A DNA stretch of 64,000 nucleotides from JAMHWF01 sp048500255 (GTDB lineage Bacteria; Pseudomonadota; Gammaproteobacteria; Burkholderiales; Burkholderiaceae_C): positions 930,001 through 994,000 of the forward strand of contig JASNYH010000001.1 of NCBI GenBank assembly GCA_048500255.1, given 5' to 3'. A program made the translations under genes and the position numbers. A model generated the notes under the pieces. That model was not told where the DNA came from. It saw nothing but the letters and a program-made list of their open reading frames with translations, and did no database searches. Numbering within the stretch: position 1 is the stretch's first letter; every line of letters starts with the position of its first letter. Positions 51,603-60,070 of the stretch are shown piece after piece.

Positions 51603-53671
51603 TCGACGTGGCGACGTCGGCCGCCGTCGTGCGCCGCATCGCGCTCGACCCGCGCGACGCGCCGGCCACGCTCGCGCGCGAGTGGCTCGTCGCCAACGGC
51701 CTGGGCGGCTATGCGTCGGCGAGCATCGCCGGGCTGGCGACGCGCAAGTACCACGGCCTGCTCGTCGCCGCGCTGCCCAACCCGCACGGGCGCACCGTGA
51801 TGCTCAACCACCTCGTCGAGGCCGTCGTCGAGCGCGGAGGCCACGCCGTGCGGCTGAGCGGCGAGGAGCGCACCGGCCAGCGCCTCGCGCTGCCCGGCAT
51901 CGCGCACCTGCGCGAGTTCCGCCTCGAGGCGGGGCTGCCGGTGTGGACCTACGACGTGGCCGGCCGGCGCATCGAGAAGCGCGTCGTGATGCCGCACCGC
52001 CAGAACACGACGCTGCTGCTGTACCGCCTCGTCGACGGCCGCGCGCCGCTGCAGCTGACGCTGCGCCCGGCGCTGCACCTGCGCCACCACGAGGACGAGC
52101 TGACGCCGGTGCTGCAGCCCAACTACCGCTACAGCGTCGGCGGCGAGGTTCACGAGCTCGGCTGCGACGGTGCGCCGGCGACGCTGCGGCTGCAGCTCGT
52201 CGGCCCCGACGGGGCGTTCGCGCAGCAGCCCGACGAGCTCGCCGAGCTGCACTATCGCGTCGAGGCCGAGCGCGGCTATCGCCACGAGGGGCGCCTGTGG
52301 AGCCCCGGCGTGCTGACGACGACACTGGCGCCGGGCGCGACGGTGGCACTCGTCGCATCGACCGAATGCGTCGAGACGATGACGGCACTCGCCCCCGACG
52401 AGGCGCTCGCCGCCGAGCTCGAGCGCCGCTCGCGCCTGTTGCGCATGGCGCCGCCGGCGGCGCGCACGGGGGCCGCCGCCGAGCTGGTGCTCGCCGCCGA
52501 CGCCTTCGTCGTCACGCCGGCGGGTCGCCGCCGCGACGCCGCGCGCGCCGTCGCCGAGGGCGACGAGATCCGCAGCGTGATCGCCGGCTACCACTGGTTC
52601 ACCGACTGGGGCCGCGACACGATGATCGCGCTCGAGGGGCTCACGCTGGCGACGGGCCGCGCGCGCGAGGCGGCGAGCATCCTGCGCACCTTCGCGCAGT
52701 ACGTGCGCGACGGCCTCTTGCCCAACATGTTCCCCGACGGCAGCAACGAAGGTCTCTACCACACGGCCGACGCGACGCTGTGGTTCTTCCACGCGCTCGA
52801 CCGCTACCACCGCGCGACGGGCGACGACGCGCTGCTCGCGCGGCTGCTGCCGACGATGCTCGACATCGCCGACCGCCACCGCCACGGCACGCGCTACGGC
52901 ATCGGCGTCGACCCCGCCGACGGCCTGCTGCGCCAGGGCGCCGACGGCTACCAGCTGACGTGGATGGACGCCAAGTGCGACGGCTGGGTCGTCACGCCGC
53001 GGCGCGGCAAGGCGGTCGAGATCAATGCGCTGTGGTTCAACGCGCTCGCGGTGCTCGCCGGCTGGCTGCGCCACTGCGGCCAGGCGGCGGCGGCCGAGTC
53101 GTGGGCGGCCGAGGCGGCGCGCGTGCGCACCTCGTTCAACCGGCGCTTCTGGGATGCGGCGCTCGGCCATCTGCTCGACGTCGTCGACGGCCCCGACGGC
53201 GACAGCGCCGAATGCCGGCCGAACCAGATCTTCGCGATCGCGCTGCCGCACGCCGTGCTCGACGAGGCGCACTGGGACGCCGTGCTCGACGTCGTGCGCC
53301 GGCGGCTGCTCACGCCGGTCGGCCTGCGCTCGCTGGCGCCGGGCAGCGCGCACTATGCGCCGCGCTATTTCGGCGCGCTGCGCGAGCGCGACGCCGCCTA
53401 CCACCAGGGCACGGTGTGGGGCTGGCTGATCGGCCCGTGGCTCGACGCCTGGCGCAAGCGCCACCCCGACGACACGGCCGGCGCGCGCGCCGCGCTCGAG
53501 CCGCTGACGGCCCATCTCGGCGACTACGGCCTGGGCTCGATCGCCGAAATCTTCGACGCCGAGCCGCCGTACGCGCCGCGCGGCTGCATCGCGCAGGCGT
53601 GGAGCGTGGCCGAGGCGCTGCGGCAGTGGGTGGCGCTGGCGGAGGGCGGTACGCCGGCTCGGGCGCCCTGA
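51599..53671 (+). CDS. Glycogen-debranching-type amylo-alpha-1,6-glucosidase
   Basis: The 690-residue product starts at GTG 51599, which overlaps the treZ stop. The N-terminal GDE_N domain (about 20-280) opens with WLVANGLGGYASASIAGLAT and RKYHGLLVAA. The C-terminal GH133-like (alpha/alpha)6 barrel has WFTDWGRDTMIALEGL and NMFPDGSNEGLYHTADATLW, TWMDAKCDGWVVTPR and VEINALWFNAL; the Asp in TDWGRD and DAK are the probable catalytic region. It would cleave alpha-1,6 branches in glycogen, giving linear chains for TreY/TreZ. No regulator is next to it. Confidence 0.9.
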   Translation: MIDVATSAAVVRRIALDPRDAPATLAREWLVANGLGGYASASIAGLATRKYHGLLVAALPNPHGRTVMLNHLVEAVVERGGHAVRLSGEERTGQRLALPGIAHLREFRLEAGLPVWTYDVAGRRIEKRVVMPHRQNTTLLLYRLVDGRAPLQLTLRPALHLRHHEDELTPVLQPNYRYSVGGEVHELGCDGAPATLRLQLVGPDGAFAQQPDELAELHYRVEAERGYRHEGRLWSPGVLTTTLAPGATVALVASTECVETMTALAPDEALAAELERRSRLLRMAPPAARTGAAAELVLAADAFVVTPAGRRRDAARAVAEGDEIRSVIAGYHWFTDWGRDTMIALEGLTLATGRAREAASILRTFAQYVRDGLLPNMFPDGSNEGLYHTADATLWFFHALDRYHRATGDDALLARLLPTMLDIADRHRHGTRYGIGVDPADGLLRQGADGYQLTWMDAKCDGWVVTPRRGKAVEINALWFNALAVLAGWLRHCGQAAAAESWAAEAARVRTSFNRRFWDAALGHLLDVVDGPDGDSAECRPNQIFAIALPHAVLDEAHWDAVLDVVRRRLLTPVGLRSLAPGSAHYAPRYFGALRERDAAYHQGTVWGWLIGPWLDAWRKRHPDDTAGARAALEPLTAHLGDYGLGSIAEIFDAEPPYAPRGCIAQAWSVAEALRQWVALAEGGTPARAP

Positions 53672-53692
53672 CGCATCTCTCTTATTTCGCCG

Positions 53693-54637
53693 TCACGCGC
53701 GCCCGTTGCCGTTGCCCGGCACCGCCGTGGCGCTGCGGACCGCCACGCCGCGCAGCGCCTCGAGGAAGGTCTGGCACAGCGGCGGCAGCTCCTGGCGCGC
53801 ACGGTAGACGATGGCGACGTTCCACGACGGCATGTCGGACTGCAGGTCGATCGGCGACAGGCAGCGCCTCAGCGTCGGGTCGAGCAGCAGCTGGTACGGC
53901 AGCAGCGTGACGTAGTCGCCGCGCTCGATCAGCGAGCGCAGGCAGGTGAACGACGAGCACTCGATCGTGCTGCGCGGCGGCTCGAGGCCGGCGGAGACGA
54001 AGGTCTGCTCGAACACGTCGCGTCCGCTGTGCCCGCGCCGATAGATCACCCAGTCGGCCGACAGCAGCTCGGCCAGCGTCATGCGCTTGCGCTCGAGCGG
54101 ATGGCCGGCGCGCACCGCCGGCACGACGCGATCCTTGACGAGGATCTCGAACGACACCGTCTCGTCCTCGACCCAGTCGGCGACGAGGCATACGGCGAGA
54201 TCGATGTCGCCCTTGCGCACCTTCAGCAACACCTCGGGATAGACGGCCTCGTGCAGCTGCAGCGTGGCCTTGGGCCGCAGCTTCTTGAACTCGACGACGG
54301 CGCGCGGCAGCAGCGACGTGGCGACGGTGGGCGACGCGGCGACGCGCACCTCGCCGCAACCCAGGCCGAGCAGGTCGTCGATGTCGTTGCGCGCCTCGCG
54401 CAGCTCGTTCTCGATCGTCTTGGCGCGCGCGATCAGCGCGCGCCCGGCGCTCGTCGGCACGACGCCCTGCGCGGTGCGCTGCAGCAGCTCGACGCCGACC
54501 GACTGCTCGAGCTGCTGGATGCTCTTGGTGATCGACGACTGCGACAGGAACAGCTGCCGCGCCGCCTGGCGCAGGCTGCCGGCGTCGGTGACGGCGACGA
54601 GGTGGCGCAACTGGCTCAGCTTCAACGGTGCCGTCAT
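53693..54637 (-). CDS. LysR-family transcriptional regulator
   Basis: The start at ATG 54637 (MTAPLKLSQLRHLV) has a GAGGAGGA ribosome site upstream; an upstream extension is unlikely. The 314-residue protein has the LysR helix-turn-helix (SLRQAARQLFLSQSSITKSI, about 22-41) and the GCGEVRVAASPTVATSLLP effector domain start. It is the last gene of the minus-strand run that begins to the right of the window edge, 31 bp after the molybdopterin gene. It probably regulates the run of the Mo enzyme, E3, E2, VOC and E1 genes. Effector unknown. Confidence 0.92.
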   Translation of the reverse strand: MTAPLKLSQLRHLVAVTDAGSLRQAARQLFLSQSSITKSIQQLEQSVGVELLQRTAQGVVPTSAGRALIARAKTIENELREARNDIDDLLGLGCGEVRVAASPTVATSLLPRAVVEFKKLRPKATLQLHEAVYPEVLLKVRKGDIDLAVCLVADWVEDETVSFEILVKDRVVPAVRAGHPLERKRMTLAELLSADWVIYRRGHSGRDVFEQTFVSAGLEPPRSTIECSSFTCLRSLIERGDYVTLLPYQLLLDPTLRRCLSPIDLQSDMPSWNVAIVYRARQELPPLCQTFLEALRGVAVRSATAVPGNGNGRA

Positions 54638-54668
54638 GTCGCGTCCTCCTCGTGGTGCGCCGCGCCCG

Positions 54669-56846
54669 TCAGGCGGGCTGCGGCTCCACCCGCGCGATGC
54701 GGCACAGCAGGCCGCGCAGATGGTAGGTGCCCATCGCCGGATCGTACGGCGGCCCGTTGCGCGTGAGCACATTGGCGTTGGAGCGCCACACGCCGTGGTC
54801 GGTGTTCTTGTCCTCGGGGAACCACCAGGCGTGCTCGACGTGGATCACGCGCGGATCGATGCCCGCGGTGACCTTGGCCTTTTGCTGGATGCGCCCGCGC
54901 AGCGTCTCGATCCACACCCAGTCGCCGTGCGCGATGCCGTGCGCCTTGGCGGTGTCGGGGTGCAGCTCGACGAGCGGGTTCGGATGCGCGCGGCGCAGCG
55001 CGCGGATCTGCCGGTGCTCCGAGTTGAAGAAGAACGGGATGCGCGCGCCCGACGTGAGCACGAGCGGGAAGTCCTCGGCGACATCGGGCGTGGCGAGCGG
55101 GCTCTCGGGCGGCTCCTCGTAGTAGGGCAGCGGGTCGTAGCCCATCTCCTCGAGGCGCGTCGAATAGAGCTCGATCTTGCCGGTCGGCGTCTTGAAGCCC
55201 TTGTCCCTGTATTTGTGAAAGCGCATCGGCATCGAGTGGAAGCCCTGCTTGCGCAGCGTCTCGAGATCGATGCCGCAGCCGCGCGTGAGCAGGTCCTGCA
55301 GCACGGTGTCGACGTCCTCGGTGCCCACCGGCAGCTTCATGCGCCGCGCCAGGTCGACGAAGATCTCCTCGTCGGAGCGGCACTCGTGCACGCGCACCGA
55401 CCTGCGCTGCGCCAGCACGACGTTGCCGGCGATCGTCGGCAGCCCGGCGAGCTGGTCGAGCTCGGGCCACGACGCGGCGGGCAGCACGATGTCGGCGAGC
55501 TCGCAGGTCGGCGTCATGAACAGGTCGGCCACGACCAGCAGGTCGAGCTTCATCAGCGCCTCGTGCGCCTCCTTGGCGTTGCCGAAGGTCGTCAGCGTGT
55601 TGTTGCCGAACACCATGAACGCCTTGACGGGATACGGCACGCCGGTGCGCATCGCCTGCAGCAGCGTCGGGATGTGCGCCGCCGGCAGGTCGGCGCCCTC
55701 GCCCGAGAGCATCTTGAAGCGGTCCGCGCCCAGGCGCTTGGCGTTCATCTCGGGCGCCAGGTTCTCGATCAGGCTCGGGAAGCGGCCCAGCCCCTTCATG
55801 CCGAACACCCAGCCGCCGGGCACGTCGACGTTGGCCGTCAGCGCGGGCAGCATCGAGATCGCGCGGATCGTCTGGATGCAGTTGGGCGTGTGCTCGATCG
55901 CGCAGCCCCACTCCATCATCGACGGCTTCGTCGCGGCATACAGGCGCGCCGCCTCGCGGATCTTGGCCGCAGGCACCCAGGTGATCGGCTCGGCCCACTC
56001 GGGCGTGTGCGGGCGCACGCGCTCGGCGAGCTGATCGAAGCCGTGCGTCCACTCGCGCACGAAGTCGGCGTCGTAGAGCTTCTCCTCGATGACCACGTTG
56101 AGCATCGCCAGCGCGAGCGCGTCGTCGGTGCCGGGGCGCAGCTGCAGCCAGATGTCGGCCTCGGCGGCGAGCTGCGTGCGGCGCGGGTCGACGACGATCG
56201 TCCTGGGCTTGCCCTCGAGCGACTCGCGCACGACGAAGCGGGTCTCGCCGTCGGGGCCCGAGTTCAGCGGGTTGTGGCCCCAGTAGAGGATGCACTCGGG
56301 CTTGGTGCCGCTGGTGAAGTCGTTGACGGCGAACTCGCCGAACGTCAGCAGCATCGTGTTGATGCGCGGATGGAAGCACTGCGCGAAGCCCGGCTCGCAC
56401 CAGTTGGGCGTGCCCAGCGCATGGCCGAAGCGCGACACCCAGCGGATGTGGTGGCGGCCGGTGCCGGTGCCCATCGCGATCGACTCGGCGCCGTGCTCGT
56501 CCTTGATCTTCTGCAGCTTGGCGGCGATCTCGTCGAGCGCCTCGTCCCAGCTGATGCGCTCCCACTGGCCGCTGCCGCGCGGCCCGGTGCGGCGCATCGG
56601 GTACTTCAGGCGATCGGGGTGGTAGACGAGGTCGAGCGTCGACGTGCCGATCGGGCACAGGCGCCCATGGTTGAGCGGCGACGCGCGGTCGCCCTCGACC
56701 TTGATCAGCTTGCCGTCCTGCACGTGCAGGTTGACGCCGCAGCCGCCGTGGCAGCTGCGGCACACGCTCTTGATGATCTCGACCGGCGCTTCGGTCGGGG
56801 CGGCAGCGGGCGTCGGGGCATCGAGCGCGGCTTCGTAGGTGCTCAT
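54669..56846 (-). CDS. Molybdopterin oxidoreductase, DMSO-reductase family, 4Fe-4S
   Basis: The 725-residue protein has an N-terminal 4Fe-4S site C29-x2-C32-x3-C36-x27-C64 (CRSCHGGC and GRLCPIG). The bis-MGD core follows: GTGTGRHHIRW, a Cys in WCEPGFAQCFHPR that could bind Mo, YWGHNPLNSGPD, VDPRRTQLAAEADIWL, and the C-terminal MoCo domain LRNGPPYDPA region. There is no Tat signal, so it is cytoplasmic. The family includes formate dehydrogenases, thiosulfate reductases and aromatic ring hydroxylases such as the resorcinol and pyrogallol types. Those usually have a small Fe-S subunit, which is not adjacent. Substrate open. Confidence 0.85.
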   Translation of the reverse strand: MSTYEAALDAPTPAAAPTEAPVEIIKSVCRSCHGGCGVNLHVQDGKLIKVEGDRASPLNHGRLCPIGTSTLDLVYHPDRLKYPMRRTGPRGSGQWERISWDEALDEIAAKLQKIKDEHGAESIAMGTGTGRHHIRWVSRFGHALGTPNWCEPGFAQCFHPRINTMLLTFGEFAVNDFTSGTKPECILYWGHNPLNSGPDGETRFVVRESLEGKPRTIVVDPRRTQLAAEADIWLQLRPGTDDALALAMLNVVIEEKLYDADFVREWTHGFDQLAERVRPHTPEWAEPITWVPAAKIREAARLYAATKPSMMEWGCAIEHTPNCIQTIRAISMLPALTANVDVPGGWVFGMKGLGRFPSLIENLAPEMNAKRLGADRFKMLSGEGADLPAAHIPTLLQAMRTGVPYPVKAFMVFGNNTLTTFGNAKEAHEALMKLDLLVVADLFMTPTCELADIVLPAASWPELDQLAGLPTIAGNVVLAQRRSVRVHECRSDEEIFVDLARRMKLPVGTEDVDTVLQDLLTRGCGIDLETLRKQGFHSMPMRFHKYRDKGFKTPTGKIELYSTRLEEMGYDPLPYYEEPPESPLATPDVAEDFPLVLTSGARIPFFFNSEHRQIRALRRAHPNPLVELHPDTAKAHGIAHGDWVWIETLRGRIQQKAKVTAGIDPRVIHVEHAWWFPEDKNTDHGVWRSNANVLTRNGPPYDPAMGTYHLRGLLCRIARVEPQPA

Positions 56847-56870
56847 GGTATGTCTCGGTGTTGTGTGGTT

Positions 56871-58280
56871 TCAGACGTGCAGCGCGCGCCCCCACGCCGC
56901 GAGCACCGACTCGTGCACGGCCTCGGAGAGCGTCGGGTGGGCGAACACGGTATGGATCAGTTCGGCCTCGGTGGCTTCCATCGACGCGGCGGCGACCAGG
57001 CTGTGGATCAGCTCCGTCACCTCCGGGCCGACGAGGTGCGCGCCGAGCAGTTCGCCGCTGGCGGCGTCGAAGATCGTCTTGACGAGGCCGTGCGTGTCGC
57101 CGACGGCGATCGCCTTGCCGCTGGCCGTGAACGGAAAGCGGCCGACACGCACGGCGCGGCCCGCGGCCTGCGCCTGCTGCTCCGTCAGGCCGAAGCTCGC
57201 GACCTGCGGGCGGCCGTAGGTGCAGCCCGGGATGCGCTCGCGCACGAGCGGCGCGACGTGCTCGACGCCGGCGATGCGCTCGACGCAGATCACGCCTTCG
57301 TGGCTGGCCTTGTGCGCCAGCCACGGTGGCCCCGCAAGATCGCCGATCGCGTAGACGCCCGGCTCGCCGGTGGCCGACCATGCGTCGACGACGACGTGGC
57401 CGCGCTCGTCGAGCGCGACGCGCGTGCCCTCGAGGCCGAGGCGAGCGCTGTTGGCCGAGATGCCGACGGCCGGCAGCACGCGCTCGACCGTGAGAGCGCG
57501 TTCGCCGCCTTCGCCGCCGAGCACGACGGCGACGCCGTCGGCGCGCTTGTCGAGCGAGCGCACCGTGGTCGCGACGTGGATGCGCATGCCCTGGCGCTCG
57601 AAGGCGCGCTGCGCGAGCGAGGCGATCTCGTGGTCCTCGACCGGCAGGATGCGCGGCGCGGCCTCGACGACGGTGACGTCGACGCCGAGCGCGCGATAGA
57701 AGCAGGCGAACTCGATGCCGATCGCGCCGGCGCCGACGACGAGCAGCGAGCGCGGCAGCTCGCGCGGCGTCATCGCGTCGCGCACCGACCAGATGCGGTC
57801 GCCGTCGGGTTCGAGCCCCGGCAGCACGCGCTGCCGCGCGCCGGTGGCGAGCACGATGTGTTTCGCGCGCAGCTCGCTCGTGGCGCCGCCGCCGGTGGCC
57901 TCGACGGCCACCGTTCCCGGGCCGGCGAGTCGCCCGCGCCCCTCGACGACGACGACGCCGTTCCTGCGCAGCAGGCCGCGCACGCCGCCCTGCAGCTGCG
58001 CGGCGGCGGCTCGCGAGCGCGCCACCATCGCCTTCAGGTCGACGCCGACGCCGCCCTGCACCGTGACGCCGTGCGCCGCGGCCTCGTCGCGCACCGTCTG
58101 CAGCACTTCGGCGCTGCGCAGCAGCGCCTTGGTCGGGATGCAGCCCCAGTTGAGGCACACGCCGCCGAGGTGCTCGCGCTCGACGAGCGCGACCTTCATG
58201 CCGAGCTGCGCGGCGCGGATCGCGGCGACGTAGCCGCCGGGGCCGCCGCCGACGACGATCAGGTCGTGGTTGGATGCCAT
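56871..58280 (-). CDS. lpdA: Dihydrolipoyl dehydrogenase (E3)
   Basis: The 469-residue flavoprotein has FAD motif IVVGGGPGGYVAAIRAAQLG, the redox disulfide C42/C47 in GGVCLNWGCIPTKALL, NAD fold LLVVGAGAIGIEFACFY, and the C-terminal His-Glu pair region FAHPTLSEAVHESV. It reoxidises the lipoyl groups of E2. The start ATG 58280 has GAGGG nearby, and the gene follows the E2 gene by 7 bp. It is a dedicated copy for the dehydrogenase complex encoded in this operon. Confidence 0.95.
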   Translation of the reverse strand: MASNHDLIVVGGGPGGYVAAIRAAQLGMKVALVEREHLGGVCLNWGCIPTKALLRSAEVLQTVRDEAAAHGVTVQGGVGVDLKAMVARSRAAAAQLQGGVRGLLRRNGVVVVEGRGRLAGPGTVAVEATGGGATSELRAKHIVLATGARQRVLPGLEPDGDRIWSVRDAMTPRELPRSLLVVGAGAIGIEFACFYRALGVDVTVVEAAPRILPVEDHEIASLAQRAFERQGMRIHVATTVRSLDKRADGVAVVLGGEGGERALTVERVLPAVGISANSARLGLEGTRVALDERGHVVVDAWSATGEPGVYAIGDLAGPPWLAHKASHEGVICVERIAGVEHVAPLVRERIPGCTYGRPQVASFGLTEQQAQAAGRAVRVGRFPFTASGKAIAVGDTHGLVKTIFDAASGELLGAHLVGPEVTELIHSLVAAASMEATEAELIHTVFAHPTLSEAVHESVLAAWGRALHV

Positions 58281-58287
58281 CGGTCCC

Positions 58288-59505
58288 TCAGACGAGCAGC
58301 GCCAGCGGCGCCTCGATCAGGCCGCGCAGCATGGCGAGGAACTCGGCGCCGAGCGCGCCGTCGATGACGCGGTGGTCGGCCGACAGCGTGCACGTCATGC
58401 GCGTGCCCACGGCCAGCGCGCCGTCGCGCACGACGGGCCGCTGCTCGCAGGCGCCGACGGCGAGGATCGCCGCCTGCGGCGGATTGACGATGGCATAGAA
58501 CTCGGGGATGCCGTACATGCCGAGGTTCGACACCGTGAAGCCGCCGCCCTGGTACTCCTCGGGCTTGAGGCGGCCTTCCTTGGCGCGCGCCGCGAGCTCC
58601 GCGATCTCGGCGCCGATCTCGGCGACGCGCTTGGCGTCGGCGTCGCGCACGATCGGCGTCATGAGGCCGCCCGGCGTGGCGACGGCGACGCTCACGTCGA
58701 CGCTGCCGTGGCGACGCATCGCGTCGTCGCCCCACGACGCGTTGACGGCCGGCATGCGCCGGAGCGCCAGCGCCACCGCCTTGACGACGAAGTCGTTGAC
58801 CGACGGCTTGACGCCCGCCTGCGCGTCGAGCTGGCGGCGCAGCTCGAGCAGCGCGTCGACATCGCAGTCGATGCGCAGATAGAAGTGCGGGATGTTGCGC
58901 TTGGCTTCCGACAGGCGCTGCGCGATGACGCGGCGCATCGCGCTGTGCGGCACGTCGACGGCAGCCGGCGCGGCAGCGGCCGGCAGCGGGGCCGCGGGGC
59001 GCGGCGCCGGCGCGGCGAGCGCGCGCTCGACGTCGACCTTGACGATGCGCCCGTTCGGCCCCGAGCCGCGCAGCGCGGCGAGGTCGATGCCGCCCTGCTG
59101 CGCGAGCCGGCGCGCCAGCGGGCTGGCGGCGACGCGTTGCGGCGCCGCCGCCGGTGCCGGCGCGGCGGCTGCGGGTGCCGGCGCGGATGTCGGCGCGGCG
59201 GCCGATGCGGCCGCCGGCGCGACGCCCGATGCCGGCGCCGCCGCGGCGACGGCCTTGGCGTCCTCGCCGCCGACGGCGATCACGCCGATCACGGCGCCGG
59301 CCGCAGCGCGCGCGCCGTCGTCGACGACGATGCGCGCGAGCACGCCGTCGCCGGGCGACTCGACCTCGACGATCGCCTTGTCGGTCTCGACTTCGAGCAG
59401 CACGTCGCCGCGACGCACGGCATCGCCGGCACGGCGCGACCAGCGCGCGACGGTGGCGTCGCCGGCGTCGCCCCCCGCGGAGGGCATCAGGATGTCGATC
59501 GGCAC
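58288..59505 (-). CDS. Dihydrolipoamide acyltransferase (E2) of a 2-oxoacid-dehydrogenase-like complex
   Basis: The 405-residue protein starts at GTG 59505 after a GAGGAGA site. A single lipoyl domain (about 1-78) has the lipoylation Lys43 in EVETDKAIVEVES. An Ala/Pro-rich linker precedes the E3-binding domain (ASPLARRLAQQGGIDLAALR, about 127-160). The catalytic domain ends with SADHRVIDGALGAEFLA, where H378-x3-D382-G383 is the active site. Only one lipoyl domain is present, as in branched-chain or acetoin-type E2. Acyl substrate cannot be read. Confidence 0.94.
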   Translation of the reverse strand: MPIDILMPSAGGDAGDATVARWSRRAGDAVRRGDVLLEVETDKAIVEVESPGDGVLARIVVDDGARAAAGAVIGVIAVGGEDAKAVAAAAPASGVAPAAASAAAPTSAPAPAAAAPAPAAAPQRVAASPLARRLAQQGGIDLAALRGSGPNGRIVKVDVERALAAPAPRPAAPLPAAAAPAAVDVPHSAMRRVIAQRLSEAKRNIPHFYLRIDCDVDALLELRRQLDAQAGVKPSVNDFVVKAVALALRRMPAVNASWGDDAMRRHGSVDVSVAVATPGGLMTPIVRDADAKRVAEIGAEIAELAARAKEGRLKPEEYQGGGFTVSNLGMYGIPEFYAIVNPPQAAILAVGACEQRPVVRDGALAVGTRMTCTLSADHRVIDGALGAEFLAMLRGLIEAPLALLV

Positions 59506-59539
59506 GCTGCGGTCTCCTCGTTCTGCGTCGTCGTCTTCG

Positions 59540-60070
59540 TCATTGCTCGGGATGCGCGGGATGCCACAGGCGCGCCGTCGTCGTGCGCTCGTAGCCCTTG
59601 CCCTGCGGATAACTCACCAGCTCGAGCTGCATGCCCCACGGCGCGAGGAAGTAGACCCAGGTCTGGCCGGCGCTCGCGCCCGTGGTGCGCACCGTCGGCT
59701 CGCCGAGGATCGTCACGCCGTGCGCCCGCAGGTGCGCCAGCGCGGCGTCCATGTCGTCGACGTAGAACGCCAGGTGGTGGCCGCCGACATCGCTGTTGCG
59801 CGGCGGCGTGCGGTTCTGGTCGGGCGCCTCGTACTCGAAGATCTCGAAGTTGGAGCCGTGGCGGCAGCGCAGGAAGCGCAGCTTCTTCATCACGGCGCGC
59901 GGATGCACGTTCAGGTGCGTGGTCATCCAGTCGCCGTCGGAGGCGAACGGGCCCAGCTCGTAGAACGCCTCGCAGCCGATCACGTCGACGAAGAAGGCGA
60001 CGGCCTCGTCGAGGTTCGGCACGGTGAAGCCGATGTGGTCGGTGCCCCTCAATCCGGGCAGCCCGCTCAT
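59540..60070 (-). CDS. VOC-superfamily (glyoxalase/dioxygenase-fold) protein
   Basis: The 176-residue protein has two beta-alpha-beta-beta-beta units: GTDHIGFTVPNLDEAVAFF with a metal-type His, and HHLAFYVDDMDAALAHL, with a Glu in MQLELVSYP. This is the vicinal-oxygen-chelate fold (glyoxalase I, methylmalonyl-CoA epimerase, extradiol dioxygenase). Motif spacing favours a lyase/epimerase-size protein over a dioxygenase. It sits inside the operon between the E2 gene and the E1 gene, whose stop its ATG overlaps. It may isomerise or cleave the compound fed to the E1 component. Confidence 0.85.
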   Translation of the reverse strand: MSGLPGLRGTDHIGFTVPNLDEAVAFFVDVIGCEAFYELGPFASDGDWMTTHLNVHPRAVMKKLRFLRCRHGSNFEIFEYEAPDQNRTPPRNSDVGGHHLAFYVDDMDAALAHLRAHGVTILGEPTVRTTGASAGQTWVYFLAPWGMQLELVSYPQGKGYERTTTARLWHPAHPEQ